This document shows positions 20,801 to 32,700 of a DNA stretch of 64,000 nt, piece by piece (the stretch's first letter is position 1; every line of letters starts with the position of its first letter). The translations under genes were made by a program, and so were the position numbers. Below the pieces are notes generated by a model, which saw nothing but the letters and a program-made list of their open reading frames with translations, was not told where the DNA came from and searched no databases. The stretch spans positions 44,262,501 to 44,326,500 of the forward strand of contig NC_088335.1 in NCBI RefSeq assembly GCF_036884655.1, written 5' to 3'. The DNA comes from Musa acuminata AAA Group (lineage: Eukaryota; Streptophyta; Magnoliopsida; Zingiberales; Musaceae).

Positions 20801-22031
20801 ATAATATTCTCACAACTACCACCATTAATAATAAGAGAATAAACTTTATGAGACTAGCAATATATTTTAAAAATATTATTTCATATTCATTCTTTATTAA
20901 AATCTCTTCTTGGAGTAACAAGTGCTTTATAGATTACCAAGCATTCGCCTTTTTCAAATATAATTTCTTAGGAAGCTTCCTATTCATCAGATGTTGGTTC
21001 TCCAATATCTTTAAGTTGTTCATTGACATCTTTTTCTTTAGTAAAGTTGACTCATATATTAACTTGTCTATTTAGGTACTCATTCATGCAGTAACCTACC
21101 TATTTGTGTTTGAAGCAAGTAGGAAAGTGACTTGTGTGTCTCATTAGCTTTGATCCACAAGCGTTATAATGAGCATAGCTTTAGAAGAGGAGTATAAGGA
21201 AATATTAGAATATATATTTGCTTTACTTTTAGCAAATTTTGCTTTAACTTTTAGTGTAATTGATAAACATCAAAAAACTTTTATAGTCATTGTATCTCCA
21301 CTTCATCTCAAATTATAACTTATAGGTTATTAACATATCTTGCAACAAGTTATTCTTTTATCTCTTGGGTATTATTTCAAGCCATCAACTTGTAGAAGTC
21401 TTTAGTGTAGTTGATGATGGTTTTGCTATCTTACTAAAAACTATTAAATTGTGAAAGAGAGCTTGAACATTGAAGAAAATTTTCATAGAGCCAAGATTTC
21501 ATCTTCTCTCGATATAAAATCTTTATTTTTCCTTTCTGAAAGCACATCTCTTATATTTTATTTCACTAGATTGAAGAATAACCTTAAGGCCTCGTATCAA
21601 TTATTTTTTTTATTTTTGGATATCTCCTTGTACTTAAAAAAATTATGAATGATACTAAGTTAATCAAAAAACTTGTCGGATAAAAATTGATTATGGAGCT
21701 CTAGCAAGTCAATGTTGATGTTGTCATTTGCACAAAAAAAAAAAATTCTCTCTATGTATTAATCTCTTGTAGCTTTTTTGGATGTAAGGAGATTCATATC
21801 TTCGAATTCATCACTTGTATAACCATAGCTTGAACCTCTAGAGTCATGATTTTTTTTAACATTTCAAGCGTATGGTAAGCTCTTCAACTTGTCTCCATAG
21901 TGATCCAATTTTTGTATCTCTTTTATCTCTATCCGGTTGTATCATTCTTTCACCATGTCACCATATGCCCATTTTAGTTGTCAATAGAAGGAAGTACTCC
22001 AAGAGCATAATAAGGCTCTGATATCAAATGA

Positions 22032-22410
22032 TGTGAAACAAAAAAGAAAAAAAGAAAGAGATTATGAGAAAAGAAATAAGATATGAGAGGATAAATAAAA
22101 CTCTATTTCAAAAGGTACTAACAAAATACAAAAGTTTGATGAAGTTTCTAAAGCGCTCTACCCATCTTTCTTTCTTCCACTTTTATAGATCTCTTGTACG
22201 TTAAATCTTTTAACCACCTAATTAATGAATCATAATTTACTAGAAGTCAAGCATAGATTATAATACATATTAAATTTATGGTGTATTATATTTTGGTGAT
22301 TTTAATTTTTTTTAATTATCTCAATATATGAATCGTCTTCTTGTAATTTGATAGGGTTAACTTGAAATTTATTATTTTAGAACTTAGGAGCATTCAGTGC
22401 TCACTATGCA
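22032..22410 (-). repeat. 5' LTR of the gypsy element (approximate ends)
   Basis: Begins TGTGAAAC on the plus strand, five bases from the primer-binding site complement GGCTCTGATATCA, and ends near CTATGCA. Related to the left copy with many substitutions. Confidence 0.77.
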
Positions 22411-22517
22411 TTTGTAGTCAAGGCTAACTATATCTTAATTAGCTCAGTGGGGATTCGACCAGTTAGTTAGGTTTTATGTTAATATGAATTTTCTTTTAAA
22501 GAATAAGTGATGAAGAC

Positions 22518-22578
22518 AGGATTCCAGTTTAGGATTTTACAATAAACTATCAAGATTTTTTCCAGCTAGTTACTAAGC
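22518..22578 (-). repeat. Degenerate tRNA-derived (SINE-like) fragment
   Basis: On the minus strand this resembles the repeat at 44285-44362, sharing the central block ATCTTGATA-TTTATTGTAA. Its A-box and B-box-like ends are degraded. Support comes only from comparison with the better copy. Confidence 0.45.
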
Positions 22579-23487
22579 AGTATATTAAAAAAATATCGGA
22601 TGAAATTTTGAAACCTTTCTGTGTGACTCCATCGTAGCCACTAGGGTATTGTTGTCGTAAGTAGAACGACTATGATCGAGAGGGATCATATATGCTCTAC
22701 AACAAATCTGCTTCATCTCATAAATTTGATCTATTCCATAATCATACTAATTATAGATTAGATCTACCTCCTTCGACGTTCTTCTACCATTGTCAGCTCT
22801 ACTCGACATATAGCAAAACAAATCATTGGTGATCCTCCTCTATTCAACTTTGCTTGGAGGGCATTCCCACTGCAAGCAACCAACCAACATCCATGTCTTC
22901 GTTGTTCTCATCTACATCTGATGTCTAATTATTGCTTCCTAAAAAAACAATAGCTCAATCTCAACATGCAAGACTTATATACATCACTACAACAATTCTA
23001 ACCTCTTTTAGACTATCTAAAGGTGGTAACTATACATCTTTATTACTCAGCAAAAAAGATTCAACTACTAAGAGAACTCATCCCAATACCAAATTCCAAT
23101 CACAAGTCAAATATATCACCATCAAACCAATATCTTAAATATAATTTAATAATTATTATTTATGTGTGCTATTTACTTATATTATTCATATCGATATGAA
23201 ATAAGGATAGAAATTGTAGTTACATGTGCATTAAAAAGGAAATGAAAAATCAAATTATAAAGGCAAGGGTAAAAATAAAAATAATAGAATCAGTTGTTCT
23301 TTTACATCCTTTAATTCCCACCCAATTAATTCTAGCTACATGCTTTGCAAACTTGCTGAACATTTACTTATCAGTCTAATTAAGCACTTACTTAATGTAG
23401 ATTATCGACATGCTACTACAATACAATTACACCCCAAGTGCATCATCTTCACCACAATAGGAAGCTTTAGAAACGAAGAACGAAGCA
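22579..23487. other. Gap between gypsy element and NAC gene, no gene seen
   Basis: AT-rich sequence with a few short open frames that resemble nothing I recognise. The last few hundred bases probably include the 3' untranslated region of the minus-strand NAC gene. Confidence 0.4.
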
Positions 23488-24958
23488 TCAATTGGCAACA
23501 GCAGCCACACATGAAGGCTCGTCGCCGCCGTCGTTGTTTGATACGTTGGAGCACCACGCATCGTCGATGATGAACTGCATCCAACTATCGTCCTTTGCTT
23601 CATCATCGCCATCATGGTCATCATCTACGCGCAGTGACGACGACCCCAGGGGCATATCAGGTGAGTGCGTCTCGATCTCGGCCATGGAGTCTCGCAAGCT
23701 CTCCGCCAGCGTTGAGCTGCACTGCCCTTGTTCTTCACCTGTTGTGCATGCAACAGTCTTCTTGAAAACCCGACACAGGGCGTATGAATCCTGGGAAAAA
23801 GAAACACTGTGATCACCACTCAAAGTTTCTGGAGGAGAGACCAGCTTAAATGGATTCACCTGTGATCACACTGTTGTCTAGCAGATTAACTTTATGGATG
23901 TCAAGATATGCATTGATTTTGGTGCAGAAGATTACTGCTAAAGTATGTTTTTGGACAATTATGCAAGATTATTACAATTGATCAGATCTCTTTTGGTAAA
24001 CCTAAGAACACGATTTCTCCTGTGGAATCTAAATTCAGAATCTTCGCAGAGGAGATTCAAGAATGGGTAGGAAAACAAGCATATTTGCAGGTCGTTCAAG
24101 GAAGTAGGTGTGGAGATTAAATCTCCGGATCATTAGAATCATACTGTTGTCTTGAAGTACTTAACAGGAACCAGAAAAAAAAAAAGGGAAAATGTTAGCT
24201 ATACAGATTTATACGAAGGATTCATGTGACCACAACATTTGGAAAATCAAAGCCTTCTGTTCAATGCATTTGAATACCAAGAACATAAAGCTTGGTTAGC
24301 AAATATCAGGTGATGGCAATAACTCAAAGTTAAGACAGAGCAATATGGAAGCATGCTAGATCTGAGGAGATCAACATCAAGGATACTTTGAACTCACCGA
24401 GGAGGAAGAGAGCAGAGTTATGGCGGTATAAATTTGCATAAATCCAATGATTGATGACACAAAATATGCACAGACATCACTGTGAAGTACAATGCGACTA
24501 CCGGCCATCATTCTAATACTGGTCATGAGAACACACATAACACTTAATGCCAAAGTCTGCTTACAGGTGGCAGATTAGTAGGAGCTATGTTTTTACACTC
24601 CAAAAGCAAAATCGTTTCTTGATCAATGCAAGGGGCAAAAAGGGAGGAAGCCACGTAACATTTTGAATGCATGGATAGAGCATGACAATCAAAACATCAG
24701 AAGCCAGGGTAGAAGTGAAGGCTTGCACCTGAAGTACAGAAACAAAGTAGTTGTTCTATTTAATGCAGTTTTGCTTCTGATTGCTTTAATTTCTTGTACT
24801 TCTGTATTCTTATTGAGTTCTGCAGAATTTGGAGTTCAGTTTAGTTGTGAATTTGTTCTTGCAGGATTTCTGAATCTTTCAGGTACTGTTGTAATCTTTC
24901 AGGTCATCTTAATTATACTAGGAGAGTAAAATATCAGAGGTATACTAGGTGTCTGTAA

Positions 24959-25011
<53 letters not shown>

Positions 25012-26028
25012 AGGGGAATAAAGTGAAAAGCCACCACCGACAACGTTGGATACCATGCATGAGGGATGCATGGTTATCTTTGCTTTAGTGCAGATTATGT
25101 CCACTCATATACATAAAGCAAGTGTGATGGACACAAAATTAATGGTGATGAACAACTGAGAGCATTCTGCAATTGTCTTACTCTAATGCAGAAAGTAACA
25201 ATAAACAATCGTCTCGATAGACCACTGAAAGCAGCCTTGCACTTTGGCAAGGACCAAAGCAAGAAAAGAATATCTGACTGCATGCTTCTTGTGGATAAAA
25301 AAGAGAGGCAAGCAACCCGAAAACCCTAACTTTCCATGCACTCCATGCATAACCAACGTAGCACCTCTACTTTCCAACACTCTTCTCGCTCACGTAGCCC
25401 AGCAGAAGACACAGATCTGCTACTGTGCCGAATGAACAATCCATGTGATGCCTCGTCATGATTATGTGCTACATGGAAGGAGAGGCATGAGGAAGAAGAT
25501 GGTACCTGAAGTCCCACTGTATCCTCGCACTCCTTATCATCGAGACGGTACTCATGCATCACCCAGCTGGTACGCACTCCTTGAGGAGCTCGGCCTTTGT
25601 AGTAGACCAATGTCTTCTTCATGCCGATGGCTCGATTCTGATGGCAAACCCGTCGGTCCTTCCCGGTCGACTTCCAGTATCCAGCTCTCGTTGCGCGGTT
25701 CGTACGAAAACCATTGGGATACTTCCGATCTCGTTGTCCGAAGAAGTACCATTCTGGATCCCTACTTGGCAAGAATGATTTCCCTTACAGAACCCAAGAA
25801 ATCAGAGAACATGAGAAGGAGAGAAATGTGTCGTAGGATGATCAAGATCGCAGTGATCTCTTTAGGCAAACCTGCTAAATCCCATGGCTCACATTTGTAG
25901 AGATCCACTTCTGGGATTATTTCCAGCTCGATCTTGAGACCATGGATCTTCCTCTTGAGATAGTAATTCACCAGCTCCTCATCTGTGGGATGGAATCTGA
26001 AGCCTGGCGGAAGACCCATGGGAGCCAT
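23488..26028 (-). CDS. NAC-domain transcription factor, 245 aa
   Basis: Plant-specific DNA-binding regulator. Three exons: 25872-26028, 25506-25783 and 23488-23790, the classic NAC intron pattern, 738 coding bases with stop. The N-terminal ~160 residues hold subdomains A to [95 protein letters not shown] and [11 protein letters not shown]. The C-terminal tail (about 80 residues) is acidic, with runs such as [14 protein letters not shown] and tryptophans (WMQF, DDAW), as in activation regions. I chose the first ATG ([10 protein letters not shown]); the second, three codons on, is also possible. The N-terminus resembles the NAC045/NAC086/NAC028 group, but those have much longer tails, so the subgroup is uncertain. 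Intron 2 is 1.7 kb. Confidence 0.94.
24959..25008. repeat. (TG)n(AG)n microsatellite in NAC intron 2
   Basis: About ten TG units followed by about fifteen AG units, a compound dinucleotide repeat likely to be length-polymorphic. Confidence 0.97.
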
Positions 26029-26120
26029 TGTCTCTCCCTGCTTCCTTTGTTTCTTTCTACCTCTTTCTTTCTTCTCCTGAGACCTCCTCAGCTGCCTTCT
26101 CCTTTAACTTTAGTCCACAC

Positions 26121-26130
26121 TTATAAAGGA
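26121..26130 (-). promoter_or_regulatory. TATA-like box of NAC gene with pyrimidine-rich leader
   Basis: TTTATAA on the minus strand about 95 bases upstream of the NAC start. The leader between them is rich in GA on the coding strand (plus-strand CTTTCTTTCTTCTCC). Inferred from position. Confidence 0.5.
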
Positions 26131-28535
26131 TGCAAAGTCTCTCCTCCAAGTAGTTCTCTCTCTCTCTTTTTCTGATTCTTATGTGAGCCACAGGCTCTTT
26201 ACAACTTCCCTTTACCATTAATTATCACACCACAATTTGAAGGAAATTTGACTTGCACATGTTTCTTTAATCTGGTAATAGATGTTGCAAGAGCTACAAA
26301 AACCTAAAGTGCTTGAAATCATGTGCTGATGGACAAGATTTGAGTAAATTTATTGTGTCACTTAAAGTTTTAGCTGTGCCTGGAAACAACTTTAGTTCTT
26401 AAAGAGAACTCAGAACTACCTTTAAACCAGTTAATCATCTCCTGTCTTTGTTGGCCATCAAAATCTTGAGGGAGAAAGAGAAAACAGAGGATATTTACTT
26501 TTCTTCTTTTACGAGTCAAGATCAAGGCCTACTTTTTCTTTTGGCATACATATATTAATATCCTTTTAAGTAAGATTAAATACCAAGTTAGAAGAAGTAA
26601 TAATAATGCACATAAGACTAGGCTTTCCATATCTTGAAATTTAGATTAAAATAATACAAAAAGAGAAGTGAAGAAAGGAAAAAACTAATAGGTTGCAGTT
26701 TGAACTCTTTAAAAATGACAGTAGTTAATTGTTGTAAGATACTAAATAAGTTGATATGCTAATATTTAATTCATTAAACATTGAGAGGCCAGACTTAAGT
26801 TTCATTGCAAAGAATGTCAAGTTCTCTGGTAATATTAGTAGGTTTGTCATAATAAAAAAAATGTGATTTTTTATAATGAGTTTTGGTTTTCATTGGTGCA
26901 ATATAAAATACATTATTGATATTTGAGAACTTAAGTCTTCTTTTTAAGATCTAAATTTGTTACAATAAAAAGAAAGTGAAATATCTTCAATGTAGTGCAG
27001 CTAGAGCTTGTTATCAGTTGGCATTGGAATGTCAATATGAAGCTTCCACTGACAGTATCCTCTCTGTTATATGGAAGATTTAGCTTCCAAATGCAATTGT
27101 GAAGAACACTCTAATATGTTATTTCCAAAGTTCCAACCTTTGGGATTCAATCTCTATTGCAGAACTAGTACTTCATTTTTTGGCTTTTCTCACAACTACA
27201 TTGAAGAAAGAGAAGAAATATATGAGCCTGGAGAAAAGTTTAAGGACCAAGTTACACAATTCTTTTGATATATTAGAGAATTCAATTCCCACACATTAAG
27301 AGATAAGATAAAACACATGCATACACAAATTAAGTTTGGAGTTCATGAAACCATTGTGTGATTCATATGCTTAGCATAATTTGGAGTGAAAGGGTTTCTT
27401 TGGATCAAAAGATACCATATATGGGAGCTGTCTGATCGAGATGATCAATGTTAAAGACATTCAATCGAGATAATATTAAATTATTAAGTAATTAGTGTAG
27501 AAGTCATCTAATTAAAATGATCGATGAGAAGTTATTAGTATCAAAATTGATTATCGATTCGTCGAATGACCCGACATATAAAGGTCATGAAAATTAGATT
27601 TTCTATGAGTTGGATGCTCTTTTATATCTATGAATAGTGATATATCAAATTACTAATATTATAATAAAATTTACAATTATTTTTAATACTTGAAATTTGT
27701 ACACCAAAAATAATGAAATAACATTTTAGACTTAGCATTAGGGATTACGTGAATATAAAGCGCCTCATTTAACATTATTTAAATTAAAATTTTATTATCT
27801 TAAGTTTTCCAATTAAACATCACAATATTTCTTAACTAAACCATTTCAAAGTTATGACACAAATTTCTACTAATTCCCTGTATAAATATACATCAAAATC
27901 CTCATAAAGAGTATTGACATGGTGAAAAGACTCATCAAAGCATATCTTGCCTCCTCCTTCTTCTTCATGGAACACCTCCATGCTTTATATCTCCTTTGCC
28001 TTTGATGATCCCGGAGAAGCACCTCCATTGTGGTCCTCGCACAGCTTTCACTTTCACTTTTCTTTTCTTGATTCTATCTAATCTTGAAGCTTCTCACAAG
28101 CCACGAATGCCACTTACACAATGATGCCCTAATTCTCTTGGAATTGTATGATGATCGATCTTAATTATGGATGCGCACAGTTTAATTCACACTTACAATC
28201 TTTGTCACAATCCATACCTCTCCTGCATCTCGGTTGCCTTCTTTCGGTGTTGATGTTGGATTCCTCAAAAGAGACATGGGGTGTTCCCGAACGTTAATTC
28301 TCTCCTCTCAAACTGAGATGAGTTTAGTTCACGTGAGATGGCCAACTTAAACGCCCTTCGAAACACACAGAACCACAGATAGGATCAACTTAAAACGTCA
28401 TAAAGCTGTTCTTAAGCACACACCCAAAGAACAGTAATGAGAGTTGCATGTTACAGTGTCTTCGAATTCATATATCTAACCATATTAAATACTATGATGA
28501 ACGTATACCAACCAAGGATTCATGGTACGTGAAGG
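26131..28535. other. Intergenic, no gene seen
   Basis: AT-rich spacer between the divergently oriented NAC gene and the GT31 reading frame. It has short unrelated frames only. The part next to 26131 contains a CT repeat (26156-26170) and is probably the NAC promoter. Confidence 0.45.
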
Positions 28536-29290
28536 ATGCGTGGGTTGTCGCTGTTGCTTGGTGTTCTCCTCTTGTTTGCACTCCTCTTCCTCGACCTCCA
28601 TCTGAAGCCCACCACCGTCATCTTCTCCAATGAAGGCCTTGTCACCGCCTCCGCTCCACCCGCAGCTAAGCGAGAGTTCAGCCTCCTTATCGGTATCCTG
28701 ACTCGCGCCGACCTCTACGACCGCCGCCACTTCCTCCGCTTCGTCTACGGCACGCAGGCCTCCTCCGTTGCCACCATTCACGTCAAGTTCGTCCTCTGCA
28801 GGCTCACCAAGGCCGAGCAGCGGATGCTGATCGCGTTGGAGATCCTCCGCTTCGAGGACATCATCGTCCTCAACTGCACCGAGAACATGAACGCCGGCAA
28901 GACCTACACCTACTTCTCCTCTCTGCCAACCGTCCTCCCGCATCGCTACGACTACGTGATGAAGGCCGACGACGACGCGTTCATAAGGCTGGCAGAGCTC
29001 GCGGCGGCGCTGAGGCCGCTGCACCGGAGCGACCTCTACTACTGTGCGGCCGTCCCGTGCTCGAGCAGGGACCCTTCCGTCGGGTACATGTCGGGCATGG
29101 AGTTCGTGCTTTCGTGGGACCTAGTGCAGTGGATCGCCACGTCGGAGATCCCGGCGAGGGATACGGTGGGACCGGAGGATAAGCTGGTGGGGAGGTGACT
29201 GAGGAGGGGGAACAAGGCGAAGAACCGGGTGGCGGAGAAGCCGGCGGCGATGTACGATTACCCGGGGACGAACGGGCGTTGCTCGCAAGA
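28536..29290 (+). pseudogene. Galactosyltransferase (GT31, beta-1,3-galactosyltransferase-like), premature stop and 3' truncation
   Basis: Family GT31 enzymes are Golgi type II membrane proteins that add galactose to glycoproteins or arabinogalactan proteins. The intronless frame opens with a short tail and a hydrophobic anchor (LLLGVLLLFALLFLDLHL, residues 5-22). Then come EFSLLIGILTRADLYDRRHF, the metal-binding acidic motif YVMKADDDAF, GYMSGMEFVLSWDLVQWI and VGPEDK. After 220 residues a TGA (29196-29198) stands where relatives have a tryptophan codon (family motif GEWLRRG). The same frame continues with LRRGNKAKNR and MYDYPGTNGRCS to about 29290, where similarity ends abruptly, about 50-60 residues before the usual end. 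Codons are markedly GC-rich against AT-rich surroundings. A shortened but functional protein cannot be excluded. Confidence 0.82.
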
Positions 29291-29716
29291 GCCCATATGC
29301 TATGTTTTTGTTTTTTTTTTCCTTAAATAAATGTAAAAATATTCTAAAAACAAAACCAAATAATCCTCTTATTTGAATATTACATATAAATCACAACAGT
29401 AAATAACTTAATGTGAGAATAATGACATCATTGACACATACTTTATTCGCTTAAGTAAATCCAAACCCTGACCCTAACCTTTTGAACCGAGCAATACTTC
29501 CTATCACGAACCCGGTTTATTTGGCATAAATCGGGAGGAGTTGATCGCTTTAGTTGCTTCACGAACCGGGTTTACTTGGAGAACCTAATATGGACCTCGT
29601 CAGACCCGGATGTTGTGCCGGTGGGATCGCCTTCATCTCGACCGCGATCACGCCACTAGCTTTTACCACAACATCGCCGGTCTAATCACGTCCCTCTCAC
29701 TCCGGTGGCTTCAAGG
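29291..29716. other. Spacer holding the GET1 promoter
   Basis: AT-rich first half, then GC-richer sequence with two similar stretches around ACGAACCCGGTTTA (about 29506 and 29560). No gene seen. Presumed promoter and leader of the downstream gene. Confidence 0.4.
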
Positions 29717-32700
29717 ATGAACGGCGGGACCTCCGGCAGCGGCAGCGGCTTGCTCTCCCCTCTCTTCATCTTCTTCCTCGTCGTCGTTCTGCAAACCCTC
29801 GATGGCCTCCTCGATTTCGTCAAAAGGGTAAGCGAGTTCGAATCGACTTGTCCCGGAGATTTTCTTGTTTCTGTACTATCCGCGGAGATCGTATGGAATT
29901 CACCTTCCCTTATCGGAATCCAATGGGACGCCTAATTTTTAGCTATCTTGTCGATAAATCATAAGTAAATGGATGAAACTTTGATCTTTGGTGAAGATCG
30001 ACAGTTTAGTGATGTTACTAGCTCGTAAACGTGATGGTTAATGATACGCTTGTTAGGAGTTGCGTTGTTGAGAACAAAAGTTCCTTCTTTGCTATGGAGA
30101 TTGCGAGGTTCCCTATTTCTTTTTCAGCGTCTTATTCTTAATTTGTCAAGTTTCATATATTGGATAATTATTTAGAAAGTATTGCAATCTCTCAATGATT
30201 GACTAATTATTAGCTTTAAGAGTTAATGTGGGAATAGAACGATGATGTTACCTATTCTGAACTCCCTAACCCTGCACAGGTTATTTGTGCTTTCGTATAG
30301 AAGTTTGTAGACTGTGTCTATTAAGAAATTAATAGGTCTTTCCATGCATTTGAAAACCCGCTATTGACCAAACAGCTGAAATGGTTGTATTCAGTTTTGT
30401 TGGAAATTGACATTAATAGTTATGATGATTTTATTATGGCAATAAAATATTTTATTGATCATTTTGTTGTATGTAACTTCACATATTTGCAAAACGAGCC
30501 ATCTCATCTACTCTTTCCTATAACATCCCATCTTGGGATATGATCGTCACAGAAGATAAGATTTGACATAAACTATTTATTATTTTTTAGGTTTCTTTGG
30601 GTAGTTAGTTATTCAGGAAGAGTCTTAATTGCTTAAAGATTGACTACTAGTTGCTGTTGGAAAACCTCATAGAGTATCAAATGCGCAGCGGAAAATAAAT
30701 ACAAAAACGGTTTTCCAAAACAAATATTATCGGATTGTCGTGTGATGCCCGCGAGCGAAAAACTCGAAACGATAAAACCGCATCAAATGGTTGAGTCGTT
30801 CTCACCTAGGGGAGATTGTATATCCCCTAAATCGCAGATCCTAATCCGTAGGATGGAGCTCTCACAAGCTCCTCTTTAGCGGTAATCCACACAACGGACG
30901 TAGCGACGACGTACCTCCTTGCACAGTGGGTTCTCTCCTCGTGATCGCGTACCACTACACAACAACAATCAAAAGAGGGGCTGGCCCTCTTGCTGCTCTC
31001 TCACACCAGGGAGGCTCACGACAAGGAGAGATAGGGGGAGGAGGAGATAGGAGGCTGGTGGCTGGTGGCTGTAAGAGCCTATGATCCTTTGAGCCCCACT
31101 CCTATTTATAGATAGTCTCTCTTGCTAATCCTAATGGATCCTTCTTAGTGGTTATTGGATCCCCATCCAATAATTATTGGCTTTATGGATATTGGATCCC
31201 TATCCAATAACCACTCTAAACTCTATTGGGTCTCGCCCAATGAATCCATTAAAACATGGGCTTATTGGATATCTCATATCCAAACCTCTATTCATCGCAT
31301 CATCCACCATATGTGTGTGATCCTCTAAGCCTAATATCGAGTTGGCCGTGAGTTGCATCCGTCAGAAGGAGCATTCTGACTCAATGAATTATTATCCCCA
31401 TAATAATTTACTCAACTCATCGACTATGGACGTACTAGGCCACTACACCATAATCCTCATACAGTACAGGGGGATCTAATCCATTGTACCTATCTGCCCT
31501 TAGTTATTATATATATATAGTTCTTCATCCATTTAATATCCCAGAAACCATATGTCAGGCATGGTGTTATCAGGCCCGTACGAAATTCATCCGAGTCTCA
31601 CTCTTATCGGATTCTCCGGAGAACTCTTTCTCTCTCAATCCAAGTGACCCTGGCTAGGGATTTGCTTTAGTGAGAATACACGGGATATTCCTCTCATGAT
31701 AGCGAGAGTGGATGATCTTTTATTGACACTCAATTGCCTTCGTAAGGTTGGTTATCATTTCCAATGACCATCTGTACTAGATCTGAAACTTTCAAAACTA
31801 TAAGTCTGGTATCAAAGAATGGAGTACTCAAACAAGACATCCTTGGTGTCTTAAGTCGAATGACCAAATACACTACTGAGACTACAGAAACGTTGTTTGA
31901 CGATGAGGTATCATTAACCATCTAGCATTTCGTAAACGGATCATTCAGTGAACTCATTCTCCAATGAGCACCTGCACTATATCCCTAGTGTCCCCACACA
32001 AGTAGCTATGAGACCAGCTGCCTCCATCAATCATATGAATCGGTATATAGTACACCGATCTGTCCGATTACCTCGATGTCCTTCTCAAGTAACCTATGAC
32101 CATGAATATTTAAGATATGTATTTAAAAGAGAATTGGTCTCATTATCATGATCTCATTGTGATCCAATTCTCATTGCACAGATTCAAGGACATCACAATA
32201 TATTCATCATATAATATGAAGTGAGAAAATATCATTATTAATATTAACAAAAAAAGATTGTACATGCCATCACTCACGTGATTGACTTGTATGACACCTG
32301 TAACTAGTAGTTGCCTTGTGTAGTTATTTGAGGAATATGGATTATTTTACCCATGGTTTGTTTTACCGGATTGTACTTGTGTATTGACCAGTCGTCGGTA
32401 TGATACATACCAATGTACCGACACATGGTATGGTGAGATGTACCGATAGACCAATATGTACTATCCATATTGGTCTCCTATTGGATCGATATGTACCGCC
32501 CATACCGAACTATATACCGTGATATGGCGAACCTTGATTTTACCTATCTAGAATCTTCAACTCTGCATGAAATATTTGTAATTGGAACTTATCAATATGT
32601 AGGCCCATGAATGATCTTTGCTCATGTTATAAATATTTCTTCTGTAGGTTCTCTTGTATATCTCTATCTCTTTTCTAATTAAAGGTCAGATCACCATAAA

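Larger units (their letters stand above)
17501..22410 (-). mobile_element. Degenerate Ty3-gypsy LTR retrotransposon
   Basis: Read on the minus strand: 5' LTR 22032-22410; a primer-binding site TGATATCAGAGCC (22014-22026) with one mismatch to the Met-tRNA type; a broken CCHC-knuckle remnant near 21080-21130; protease-like IINGGSCENIM and HILLGK (about 20480-20860); reverse transcriptase with KIDFRSNYH and YFDDIIIYS (about 19772-20150); integrase C-terminal YSNTYHPQIDKQTEIVNKTL (18237-18521); and the 3' LTR 17501-17877. The order protease, RT, integrase defines gypsy. Stops and frameshifts are dense throughout, so it is long dead. The LTR pair is clearly related but diverged, much more than the neighbouring copia pair. 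Confidence 0.88.

Noticed and set aside
22430..22475. TTAGCTCAGTGGGGATTCGACC resembling tRNA A and B boxes run together
   Set aside because: No spacing for anticodon arm and no acceptor stem; not a tRNA gene.
23492..23812. Plus-strand open frame of 106 residues
   Set aside because: It is the antisense shadow of NAC exon 3, which has family motifs on the minus strand.
28485..29024. Minus-strand open frame of 179 residues
   Set aside because: Antisense of the GC-rich galactosyltransferase frame; only the plus strand shows a protein family.
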